Assembly (NCBI RefSeq): GCF_009870125.1
Contig: NC_046679.1
Span: forward strand, 6,138,001 to 6,202,000
Length of the DNA stretch: 64,000 bases
Origin: Drosophila pseudoobscura
Taxonomy: Eukaryota; Arthropoda; Insecta; Diptera; Drosophilidae
Direction: 5' to 3'
A model generated the notes under the pieces. That model searched no databases. It saw only the letters and a program-made list of their open reading frames with translations, and had not been told where the DNA came from. Positions within the stretch are counted from its first letter, which is position 1. The number at the start of each line of letters is the position of its first letter. Position numbers and translations under genes: made by a program. Positions 37,701 through 47,575 of the stretch are shown piece after piece.

Positions 37701-40700
37701 GCTGTTTCGGGAGCTGCAGATTATCGCCAAATGCGTGCGCTTGGCTTGCCAGGAGGGGGGGAGGGGCTTAGGGGAAATAAACTAGAGTTGTGCCCAATGA
37801 GCTGATCAGGCGGAAGAAAGTGCGCTGCTGTCGTGCCCCTAGCTATAGTCCTGTGCAAGTCGTATTAAAATAAACATTTAATGACATTTTAATGTGTGCC
37901 ACACAACGGCAGCTCCTTTTCAGCAACTTCAAACAGAATGTGTTTGGGGCAGGATTATCGCCAGCAAACAGATTTCGATGGGAAGTCAGAACAACGAAGC
38001 CTAAAATGACAAGCCCCAGGAAAACAGCAATTTGCAAAGACAGCAACAGGGACAGGGACCCTCTTTCATGTCTCCACCACATTCGAGAAGCTCTGGCTCA
38101 CTCTAATGGCTGAATTTCTTTCATTTAATCCAGGCTGCTTTTTTTTATACGAGAATCTAAGCCGATTTGTTTGATGTGTTCTGTGTTCTCTCAGCATCCA
38201 TCGATTTTTTTTGGTTTTTGCTCATCATGGGAAATAATGCTAATTATAATGCGTGACTTCTCGTTTGAGCATATGATTGGTATAATGTTGGGCGTACTTT
38301 AAAGTTTTTTGGGACAAGGAAAAGGAAACTTTAATGGAAAGTCCTGACAGTGTATGTATGTGCGTATGTTATGGGTTTGCGATGAGTTCGAGTGGGGCTT
38401 TCGATATTTTAAGGTTCTTAGGAGATTATTCACAGATTTAAGTGGAGATTTCGTGGTTACTTACATGGGTAGACTAAACTAAAATTATTTTATGAGGTAC
38501 TTAGCATTTGGGCATTGTTAATTTTCGATGACATTCAGTTATAGGGTTTTTAAAGATAATCCAATTTATACAGAATTAAAATTGTTGCTGGGTTTTTACG
38601 GGGTCGCTGGCTTATATTTAAATCAGCTATGGCCAATCGGCTCTAGGGGTTGATTTTTTGTTTGTCGGTTGCTTGGGGCGGGTTCTATGCTTCGACTATG
38701 TCTATATGCATATGTATATTTATACCTATATTTACTCATTTCCATGTTATTTAGCATGTTTATTTATGTTGTGAACACAAAAACAAAATGCCGACAATAA
38801 ATGTACGATTGTGTGTGTGTATCTGAGTGTGTGAACGTGTCTGTGTGACTGTGTGTGTGAGTAGTTATTTATACGAATATATGCATATGTAAATTTAGTT
38901 GTATACTTTTTGCTTTTTGTCAATTTATACAGTTCCTCATAAAAGTATTTGTTCCACACACACACACATGTAAATGTAAACGTACACGTACAATTGTTAT
39001 TTACTTCGCTGACAATTTATGGTTTTCGGAGGGAGTACTGTATCTGGCAAGGACGACGAGGACGACGGCACTAAAGTGTCTGTGAATGTGTGTGTGAGCA
39101 TGTCTTTAATGTACACTTTTTTTTTGTATAACCAACATAAAATGGGACAAACGGGACGTCACACTATTGTCTACACGTCGAGAGATTTGAAACTGTTTAG
39201 CAATCGATATTAAGCTGAATAAAATGAACTATCTACGTGAGTACGTTACTTATTTGGTAGTATATCGAACGAGTACGAGTACGAGTACGAGTAAATGGTT
39301 TGAAATGAATGGCTAAGCTACGCACAAGTTAGGACAAATCGTGGGTGACAATTGAATAAGTTTCAAACAAACTGTGTCCAAATGAGAGCTGGTGGAGTCT
39401 GTTAGCTACGGGTGTACGGGTATGTATATTGGATTGCCTCCGAATCGGATTCAACTTACCCTTGGTGGTCTTGAAGCCCTGGTTGATGGCCCGCGTGGTG
39501 CGCACGGCGGCCCTGTAGATGCGCCAGTAGAAGAAGAGCATCACGAACATGGGTATGTAGAACGATCCCAGGGCAGAGTACAGTACGTAGCCGCGATCGT
39601 TGGTCAGCTCGCACTTCCACGGGCAGCTGCCCGGCGTTGTCTGGGGTCTGTTCTGCACGTCGTACTCCATTTCGGTGGTGGCCAGACTTGGGGACGATGT
39701 ACTGGTGGTGGTGCTGCTGCTTGGGGTCGTCATGGCTGCTAGCCGTATCTCGGCGGAACCATCGATGGGGGCAAAGTCGGGATCGTAGGGATTGTAGGCG
39801 TTGCCATTGCTAGTGCGGGCGGAGCTCTCCAGCTGCTCGCCCTGTTCCTTAATGCTATCTAACTCTAGTTGACCATCCTCTGTGCTTGACATCGTGGTGG
39901 CATAGAAAAGCGTATAGTTTCCCCGCGAATAGGTCGGCTGTTCAACGGCCTGGAAAGGGGATTGAGAAAGGGTCGTGTTATGTCTTACATGTTATGACAC
40001 TTGATATTTAGAGGGTTCCACTGAGAGCGGTTGGTCCATTAAAATTCTGTGCTCGCGCTGGCACCCTGTTCACTTCGCTAAGAAGCCAATAAAAATGCAA
40101 CTTAAAGCGGTGCGGGTCGGGCTATATTGCGAAATATACTCGGTTACGTGTTGTGCATAAATATTACACAAAGGTAGCATACATCTCGCCGTTCGTTGTA
40201 ACAAAGCCAAGCTCCGAGCGCCCCTGCCTGGCCGCCTGAACTGAATGCCCCCAGCAATATGGGGAATACATATGTGAAAGCATGTTGCCCCATGTTGTGC
40301 CCATCCTTCTTGCCGCCTGCTGCAGCTGAATCGAAATTGAATTGAGCATATGGAGAGGAGAGGCAGTGCCATAATAATAATCGATGGACCAAAAAGTCCA
40401 TGCTGAAGCAAACAGAACGCCAGCCATTCATTCAAACGGGCGGCGCATTCAACTGCATTCAATTGCATTCAATTGCATTCAGCTGCGGCGCCGTGAATGG
40501 AGTCGACTGTGCGCACGAATATTCCGCCCGGAGGATATATTTTCATGTGTGTGTGCAGCTATGCGGCTAAACGTCCCATCCACCAACACCAAAGTCCGTT
40601 ACCAAGGAGCACCTCAAGATTGATATGTCTGGCTAGGCGGACCGTATATCATGCATCAGCTTACAGCTGAATGTCTTCGTTAGACACAACGTAGGCCCAA

Positions 40701-41931
40701 ATAAACGGAGCCAAAAGGCAGGCCCATAAACTGGAGCCGGGCCAAGAGCTGGCTGGCTGGCTATCTTCGCTGATCTGATTACTGAACCACTGAGAGGTTG
40801 CTCATAAATTGTGCTCCGCCCCCATGGCTCTGTTGTTGGGGCATGTATAACACATCATTATCATTGCCGTTGCGTAAGAAAGTGTACGGCCTGCATGTGT
40901 GCCAAAAACTGTGGAAAAGCGGATCTGAATGTGGGCAGAAATTAGAAGAAGACCCGTCCAATGGCAGGCCAACAAAAGGGACAAACTCGTGTCTTGTTTT
41001 ACGGTAATTTTGGCACAAATGAGCCAGATTGCAGTCTTTAGCACGAGGTTGTCGTTGCCGTTGTCGTTGTCGTCGTCATTGCGGTTGGGCAACAACTTTC
41101 ACCCGTAATGGTGTCAATGACAGTCGTCCACCCCCATGGAAGAGGCCACACAGTTTGGGGCACCAAAAAACTTTTACCAGCGGGCTTTAGTTTGTTCTTT
41201 ATGAGGATTGGGCGTGCTAAAAACAGTTTACGGACTTTCAATTTTGTTTTCCTTTCTCCGTCTCACTTTTTGGCAGAGACAAACCGCGTTTCGCTCGTTA
41301 ATTTATCGGATTGGGTCAGCTGTGGGTCAGTTGTGGGTGGGCTGTGGGCCTTGGGACTGTGGGTCGACACTCACCTTTTGATCCTTCCAGCCGACAAGGG
41401 GCGGAAAGCAAATAACAAATGAGAGTACCCAAATGCCAGCGATTAAGGACTTGGCCTTCTTCGTTGACATGATGCTTGGGTAGGTGACGGGTCGCGTGAC
41501 CGCCACATAACGATCCAGGGATATGGCACACAGATTCAAAATAGAGGCGGTGCACATCCAGACATCGACGGCCAGCCAAATGCGACACCACACATCGCCG
41601 AATATCCAGACCTGCCAACACCGAAAGAAAACCATTGATTAAATGTGAAAATGTATTATATATATATGTATTTAGTCACCTTGAACACCTCCCAGGTGGC
41701 GGAAAAGGGCAGCACCGCTAGACCCACCAGTAGATCGGCCACAGCCAAATTAACGATAAAGAAGTTGGTAACACTGCGCAACTTGTTCGAACAGAAGACG
41801 GCGGCAATCACAAGGCAGTTGCCGCCAATGACCAGAACGTTGATGAACTCGAGTATGGCCAGGGAGATCAGATTGGCTGGTTCCGTCCATTTCACAGATT
41901 TGATGAGATCCTCGCACTCTGTCTCATTCAT
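30813..41931 (-). CDS. Oamb: Octopamine receptor Oamb (alpha1-like GPCR), gene-level entry for both isoforms
   Basis: Seven-transmembrane octopamine receptor of the plasma membrane that couples to Ca2+ and, for one isoform, cAMP in the fly literature. It is known from mushroom bodies and oviduct. Shared exons encode residues 1-326: N-glycosylation site N2, N38 in TM1, D66 in TM2 (LAVAD), amine-binding D100 in TM3, DRY at 117-119, W145 in TM4, an unusually long extracellular loop 2 of about 120 residues, and S288/S292 plus P296 in TM5. Splicing then goes to either of two terminal exons, giving about 630 residues (proximal exon) or 633 (distal exon). Both carry CWxPFF in TM6 and NPxIY in TM7. 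The published D. melanogaster isoforms K3 and AS differ in this way; I do not assign which exon is which. All coding splice sites are consensus and keep frame. Confidence 0.93.
32118..32136. repeat. CA microsatellite
   Basis: Nine to ten uninterrupted CA units between the two alternative terminal exons of Oamb. Confidence 0.8.
32990..33050. repeat. Compound CA/TA microsatellite
   Basis: Two CA runs followed by about nine TA units, lying in the putative 3' UTR of the proximal Oamb isoform. It is likely to be length-polymorphic. Confidence 0.8.
33563..34476 (-). CDS. Oamb: Oamb proximal alternative terminal coding exon
   Basis: The acceptor CTAATTGCAG|GC joins in phase 1 to the exon at 39.46-39.95 kb, giving [12 protein letters not shown]. 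The exon begins with a loop segment containing LRIHRGR, also present in the distal exon. It then has a Gly run, a phosphorylatable Ser/Arg-rich loop, [20 protein letters not shown] leading into TM6, TM6 with VCWLPFF, TM7 with [18 protein letters not shown], and a tail ending DAVDFS before TGA. The two terminal exons look like a tandem exon duplication that has kept the TM6-TM7 core. The CDS using this exon is about 630 residues. Confidence 0.92.
36709..36736. repeat. CA microsatellite
   Basis: A CA run of about ten units with short interruptions, within an Oamb intron. Confidence 0.75.
37012..37275 (+). mobile_element. Degenerate hairpin-bordered dispersed repeat in an Oamb intron
   Basis: It starts with the hairpin ATACCC-TTGAAGA-GGGTAT, followed by TTCTAAATTGGTCAGAGGGT and GGATTTTCC, and near the end GGCGTGGGCGTGCCTGACTA followed by GTTTCTCTT. 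These words match my memory of Drosophila non-autonomous repeats whose hairpin terminus reads TATACCCTTG..GAGGGTAT. The middle is heavily decayed. Its boundaries are approximate. Confidence 0.5.
39271..39293. repeat. GAGTAC hexanucleotide repeat
   Basis: Nearly four tandem copies, giving three overlapping TACGAGTA octamers, about 170 bp past the donor of the Oamb exon at 39.46 kb (on the intron side). Confidence 0.85.
39460..39949 (-). CDS. Oamb: Oamb coding exon: extracellular loop 2 and TM5 (residues 164-326)
   Basis: Acceptor CCCCTTTCCAG|GCC and donor AAGG|GTAAGT, entering in phase 0 and leaving in phase 1. It begins [19 protein letters not shown], with an NYT glycosylation site. Then comes an acidic and Ser/Thr-rich low-complexity stretch, the loop cysteine C276 that should pair with C93, and TM5 with [18 protein letters not shown], ending in [12 protein letters not shown]. 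The two TM5 serines (288 and 292) are at the positions used for ring-hydroxyl contacts in aminergic receptors. The loop is far longer than in mammalian alpha1 receptors. Confidence 0.92.
39950..41374 (-). other. Oamb intron
   Basis: A 1,425-nt intron between the TM4 and TM5 exons. It contains repeated ATTCAATTGC words near 40.45 kb. I see no coding exon in it. Confidence 0.65.
41375..41611 (-). CDS. Oamb: Oamb coding exon: TM3-TM4 (residues 85-163)
   Basis: Acceptor GTGTTGGCAG|GTC and donor CAAAAG|GTGAGT, with both boundaries in phase 0. It encodes [20 protein letters not shown] with D100, the conserved amine-binding Asp, and C93, the disulfide Cys. [11 protein letters not shown] is the G-protein-coupling DRY motif, and TM4 reads [21 protein letters not shown]. 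The D-x-x-C spacing and the DRY context are those of biogenic amine receptors. Confidence 0.95.
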
Positions 41932-41971
41932 GGCGGTACTTTTCAGATGGCTGTATATCCGTGTTCACCAC
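41680..41971 (-). CDS. Oamb: Oamb start-codon exon: N-terminus, TM1, TM2 (residues 1-84)
   Basis: The acceptor TTTGGATTGCAG|GTGG is followed by 40 nt of 5' UTR, then the coding part 41931-41680 ends at AAG|GTGACT. The ATG lies in CCGCCATGAATG, a reasonable context. It encodes a short N-terminus with an NET glycosylation site, TM1 with [11 protein letters not shown], and TM2 with [20 protein letters not shown]. The acceptor just upstream of the ATG shows that the rest of the 5' UTR is in separate exons further right. The next intron is only 68 nt. Confidence 0.92.
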
Positions 41972-44900
41972 CTGCAATCCAAAGACCAGGAAGGTTACCA
42001 CGCAACTCGACTGATTGCCGCCACAATCCGTCAGGGCCAAGCGGCCCTCGCGTGCCTAATTAATTTATTAAAGAACTTCGGTCTATAAATACCGCAGGAC
42101 CCCAGGAAAAGACCGACTGAAAGAAAATGTGCGTGTGCTCTAAATTAAGTACCTACGGCTTTTCGCTTAGACACTGTCCCTATTTTTAGAACAATAATCG
42201 ACAGGCCTGGGGACTGGGGTGGACCACAGAACCCGAAGATACAAATTGGCTAACAATCATTGGGATCCTTAAATAGAAACTTGAATTAAAAAGAAACTGT
42301 GCAACAATATACGAGCATTGCAGTGCTTCTAATTAGGAGAAAGGCACTCGGGTTCGAGTAACGCTCGATGTTCTGTTATTTTCAACTGTTGTGTGCGCCA
42401 GCAGGCAAATAAACTTTTCCACAGAAGGGAAAATCGGAAAATCTCCATCAACCAAAATGGAAAAAAAAAAATGGAAAATTACAGAGGAAAGAGAATACGG
42501 AGAGAGGAGGGCGGAAGGGGAGCAGGCACATAATGCCTGCTGGCATATTTGCTTAATTGTTTTGTAAGACGGCATAAGCCATCTCTGGGTGTTATCCAGA
42601 GCTGACCTGTGCAAATAATTGAAAATTAAATGCGGGCGGAAACACGAGTAAAGCTGACCAGGCTGAGAGCCCACCCCAACCCACTTGGTATTCAGCCGGC
42701 AGACGGACATTGCAATTTAATTGCCATAATTAATTGCGATCCCTCACTGTACTGGGGATATATTGAGTGCGCAGTGTTCGCGTCGAGTCAATTTATGAAT
42801 GAATTGGCATGCGAATCGGCATCATCGTTGGCTGCATTTCAATTGCTATTCCACACAATGCACACGGCTCTTTATTGAGAGTGAGAGCGAGAGCGAGAGC
42901 GAGAGAAGGGGGACCATCGAACATGCCATCTAACTTGATAAACTACAAATCGAGCTAAACAAGCAATCAGCTGCCATAAACTGCCAACTGGCTGCGCCAT
43001 TCGATGGCTGTGCCCACAATTTGGCTACTAATCAATATTTGAAATTATTTTTGACTTTAATGGCTCTGCCGACTGCCGGGCAGGCACGCACGCAGCCACC
43101 CCCTGGTTCGATATTTCGGGAAATAATTGGGCGGGGGTACGCGATATTCAGAACACGCAACAAATCGATTAAAGTATACATTTCTTTAAGCCCGATCTAA
43201 GTACAATATATGGCTGTTGATTGTGCGAACCTTTTGGCACGTTCCACCAACGGAGGTACGTTTCTGTGGCTGTGAATGTGGATGTGCTAATGAACACCTG
43301 TTTTGCTGTGTAAAGATCAATGTTAGGGATTTGTACACGGAAGTGACCCTCTGGGGACCACAACAAAGTGGACAACCATGGGAACGAGCCCATCTAAACA
43401 AAGCTAAAGACAGCACGTATGTGTGGCAGGAGTCGTATCGATTTTAAAATTACTCATAGACCTGGAAAAAGCATTGATTACAGTTGAAGTTCAAGGCCAA
43501 CATCCATATGAGTTATTTAATCCTCTAAGAGCCCAGCCCCAGGCGAAGGACGGGCCTGCTGTTGCCTTTCCTCTGACACTCGGAGAAATTTTCACAGTGC
43601 TGGCTGAATGGAATATTCCCAGCACTCGGGAAGGCCAAGCCAGGCCAAGAGCGGTAGCTGTGGCTGGTAGCTGGTAGCCAATCAGGGACAGGGAATGCGT
43701 GTACTGAACTCGCATAAATTACTCACATGACAAACAATATGGAAGGGCCGAGCCGAGTGGCAAGGACGAGCAGGAGCCAAAATGCTGTTGCCCCGATTGC
43801 AAAGTTTAAAAGGCATTCACGCTCCAAGCTCCAAGCTCCGTGCCGGAGAAAGGCACCCGGCCATGCCTCTTCCCCCAGTCCATGGCGGCATTCTGTTCGC
43901 ATATAAAATTTGCATGCCGAAACTCGCTTTGTGGCAGCTAATAATGGGAAATGCCCAAATTGAGTTGCAGGCTGAATTTTGCCAGCATTAAGCTGCTGAG
44001 TATAATAAATAATTGACATTTAAAGCGAGTTGTAAAAGCTTTTTACCCACAGCACAGCCCACGCGTTGATTTCGCGCTTCTCTTCACTTGAATATGCCTA
44101 GTACACTCTTTTAAACAGTGCAAGAATGTATGAGAGCAAGCCACAGAATCAGCTGTTTTATGTTACCTTCACGGAACACAAACAAACGGTAAAAAATGTG
44201 TAATTGGATCACTAAAAACGTCTGATATGGGAATCCTGGTAAGGGTATTGCCATGCCAACCAGCCCAGCCCAGCCGGTGTGGCAAGCTATCGTCTCTTGT
44301 TGAATTACGCATACGCCTAGTTGACGATGACATAAAAAAGCCGAGCCGAGCATTTAATGTATGCGGAGCGAGAGGTGGTGCAGCTTTGAAGCAAATTAAA
44401 TTTAATTAGCTCAGCATTAAAAAGTTAACAGAGTTCTTTAGATGGAAATTAATTGTCAAAAGGCGTTAAAAAAAATAATGATATTTATGGCGGCATAAAT
44501 TTCCAATGACTTTAAAGAGCAGAGGGGTCCTCTCCTTGAATGATGCCTTATTTATTAGGTCAATGTTTAAGTTCAAGTGGGGGTGGCTCCGACCAGACCT
44601 TTCGTTGCACTCAATCGAAACCCTCCAATTGAGGTTTTGGGAGCGTTTGCTTTAGTCCAAATTGATTGGGAAATTGTTACTTTTTTCGACACACAGGCAC
44701 TACCCAGGACCAGGAGTAGGAAGAGCAGGGGGTTGAATGGTATTGACACAACTAATGGACACTTAACACGTAAAGTCGACAGAGAGCAGAGACTCGCCAG
44801 CCACTCAACGAAGACAGGGCACGAAGAATAATTAAGGTTTTCCATTAGAGTGCGGCGATGAATGCACCAGTGATGCGCCATTGACCCACAAGTTTACTTT

Positions 44901-47246
44901 CCGCCATGTCCTAATTGCAATGTCGGCAGGATTCACCATATCTATTTGGTATAGAGCCATGGCAAGGCACTGTGCATACAAATGAAGCATAAAGTACCAT
45001 TGTTTCAAGCAAAAAATAATATGTATTTGAGAAGCAGCACTACTCATTCGCCAAGAACAGAGGTAGAATTGTATAATTTCATTTAATTTTCTTCTCCAAG
45101 GAGGAGAGCCTGAATCTGATTTGTTGCACACGAGTAGAGCGGAAATGGCAATGGAGAGTGAGAATGCACAGAGGAAAAAAGGAAAAAACGCCGAAGGAAA
45201 ATTGCTGAAAATTTGATTTCAAGGCAAATTACACAAGGGAGTGAAAAGGAAAACAGGAAGACCAAAGGATTCCCAGTCAAGTGCCAGTTACACTACAACA
45301 ATTTTGTTAAGCTACCGGATAATGCCAGAATCCAAAAAAACTCGTACAACATAAGTGATTATTCAAAGGATTTATGAAGTCAAGTCAATTCTGATCCCTT
45401 AAACACACAAAATAATAACCACAAATTGAGTGATTAAATTAAATCTGGCTTTTGAACCCCCTGGGAAATTGCATTATAATGATTTATTCTAATTGAAATT
45501 AGGTTTTTGGTCAAGAGTAGTCCAAAAGGAAATTCAATGACTGCAACCAGTGCGGAAACATTTCCGTTCAACTATGCCACAACATTTGTGGCAGCACAAA
45601 ATACAGTTTCCAGCAATTAGCCAGGCCAGAACAGGATAGAACAGGCCATGCCAGGCCCGTAGTTTCGCCGCCAAATGAGTTGGAAGAGAATTAAAATGCC
45701 AAAATACGCAACATTTTCCGGGGGCCACAGAAGCGGAAGCGGAAGCGGACCATTATACACAGACCCCACACGCAGATAAAACAATTTTGCGGCTTGCTGA
45801 TTTCTGCCAACTGCAATTCGCCGCCTGTCGACCGTTTGCCGCAAAAACTTTTAATTTAATTCTGATAATTGGTAGCGAATAGCGCCAAAAATTTCGTACC
45901 CACACAGAAATCCCCAATTACAAACGCTTAAATGGTTGGCATAGAGATAGAGTTGAACTTTAACATTTTCAACTATACGTATCGTGTCGTGCCGTCATCT
46001 GGCACACGGAGTTTGTTGTCCTCTGTCAAAATCACTTGAGCCTTCTTTGCCATTGTCATGTCTCTTTTACGAACATAATTACCTATTACGTTGCTGAATA
46101 CCAAATGCAAATGACAGGCTAAAGCCACTCGATGAGCTTGCAGGCCTGGTCTTTAGATTTGGAATTCAAGAATTGTTCAAGTGCCACCTGAGTGGCTTTG
46201 CTGGCAAGGACATCCAGGAGAGGAGGAGGCCTGTGCCTGTGCTGGGCTAAATTAAATTACTGATTTATGATGAAAATTGCTTTAAGTAATTAAAATTGAA
46301 TTAATGGCTTAGCAGCCTGATATTGCTAAGTAGTCGGGGCCATTAACAGATCTCATTCTACCGATTTATCTGTCGCTTCCTCACTTACACTTGCACACAT
46401 TCTCTGAAATTTCTGTGTAATGGTCGTTTTACGAGACGTCGTACGACGTGTGTGTCTGAACTTTACGAGCATCTTTCAGCGGAGCATTAAAGTGACAGAG
46501 TCGTCTGCTGATGCCGCGACTGCTGCTGCTGCTGCTGCTCCACCCACAAGTGCCATGTAGATTGAGGCGCTGGATTTATTGGCGTACATTTGCCCAACGG
46601 TAACTCCACTAAGCGTCACACAAAACTCTGATGCTGCTGGTGCAACGCAAACAGCTTGACAGACAGGGCATATCTACAAGATAATCAATGTCGGGCACAC
46701 ACACACACACGCGTCAACATGTCAAAGTTGATTGCAACATTCACACAGATACACAGAAAAGGCCACGAGGGACATATTTTCCATCGGCCAAATCTGCAAC
46801 TGACAACAGAACTAAAACGTGCCCCCACTGGAACTTAAACTTCAGCTCCTGCACGAAATAACTTCCTCCTTGGGCGCAGTTTACTCCTCGAGAAGCCACG
46901 TGCAGAACGTGCGTGCCACAGTGCCACAGCGGAAACGCGCAGCGGAAATAATAACAGGAAATGTTGCCAACTAAATTTTTAACACACAGCAAGCACAATT
47001 TCAACATCAGGCTTGACTAATTGTCCGCGACATGCTTGCCATTCCCGTCCCGGCAAGTCCTTAGGGCAAATAGAGTCGCATTCAAATTCCGTTTGATTGA
47101 TTGTAGTTGGTCCAAAGTTGAACAAGAAATCAGGAAAGTCCTGACCCAGATCGAATCGGGATAAGAATGAACCTTAAGTTGGGACTCTTGTTAACGCCTG
47201 AAAGTAGCGCCTTAACTACTGCCCCAATCCCTGTTGAATCACTCAC
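41972..47246 (-). other. Oamb 5' UTR intron
   Basis: About 5.3 kb between the ATG exon and the probable second 5' UTR exon. It contains a GAGAGC repeat near 42.88 kb and otherwise ordinary AT-rich sequence. No coding exon is seen. Confidence 0.5.
42877..42906. repeat. GAGAGC/GA repeat
   Basis: About five copies of GAGAGC. GA-rich sequence of this kind can bind GAGA factor. Confidence 0.75.
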
Positions 47247-47575
47247 CAATAGCAGCAGTTTGTTGGGTTGTTGTAACCATGAACTACAGTTTGTTCGTTG
47301 CTGTTCCCTTATGGCCATGTTGTTGTCGTGGCTGCTGTGGTTGACTGTGGGCCGGGGCCTGTGCCTGTTCCTGGTCTCGCTGCCGCTGCCACCGCCGATG
47401 CCGCTGCTCCAGCTGATCCGTTCTCGTCTCGTGGGCCACGGCACCCGCACTCTGTCTCCATCCAGAACAGCGAATTTGTGTGGCACACCGTACCGCCGGT
47501 GGGGGGTCAATGTCAATATGCACACGCCCACGAATAGTCAAGTCAAACGGAGCGGATTCCTCCAATATCGCCGGC
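47247..47575 (-). other. Oamb: Probable second 5' UTR exon of Oamb
   Basis: A GC-rich, CAG/CAA-rich island in AT-rich intron, with composition typical of fly 5' UTR exons. On the minus strand it has an acceptor, AACATTCCACAG|GCCGG, and a perfect donor, CTATTG|GTGAGT. It contains several ATGs. One, ATGGCCATAAGG, stays open to the donor and, if joined to the ATG exon at 41971, makes a 39-codon upstream ORF. TATA-like sequence (CATATATATTC, 47643-47651) lies about 70 nt upstream, so it could instead be an alternative first exon. The exon is inferred from composition and splice signals only. Confidence 0.55.

Larger units (their letters stand above)
34477..39459 (-). other. Oamb intron before the terminal exons
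   Basis: A 4,983-nt intron for the proximal isoform and part of a 7.7-kb intron for the distal one. It contains a GA run near 34804-34818, a degenerate dispersed repeat near 37.0-37.3 kb and the GAGTAC repeat near 39.27 kb. I see no additional receptor exon in it. Confidence 0.6.

Noticed and set aside
47130..47531. 133-codon minus-strand frame over the second 5' UTR exon
   Set aside because: Begins at GTG and runs through a strong donor into the intron; better explained as a UTR exon with upstream ORFs.
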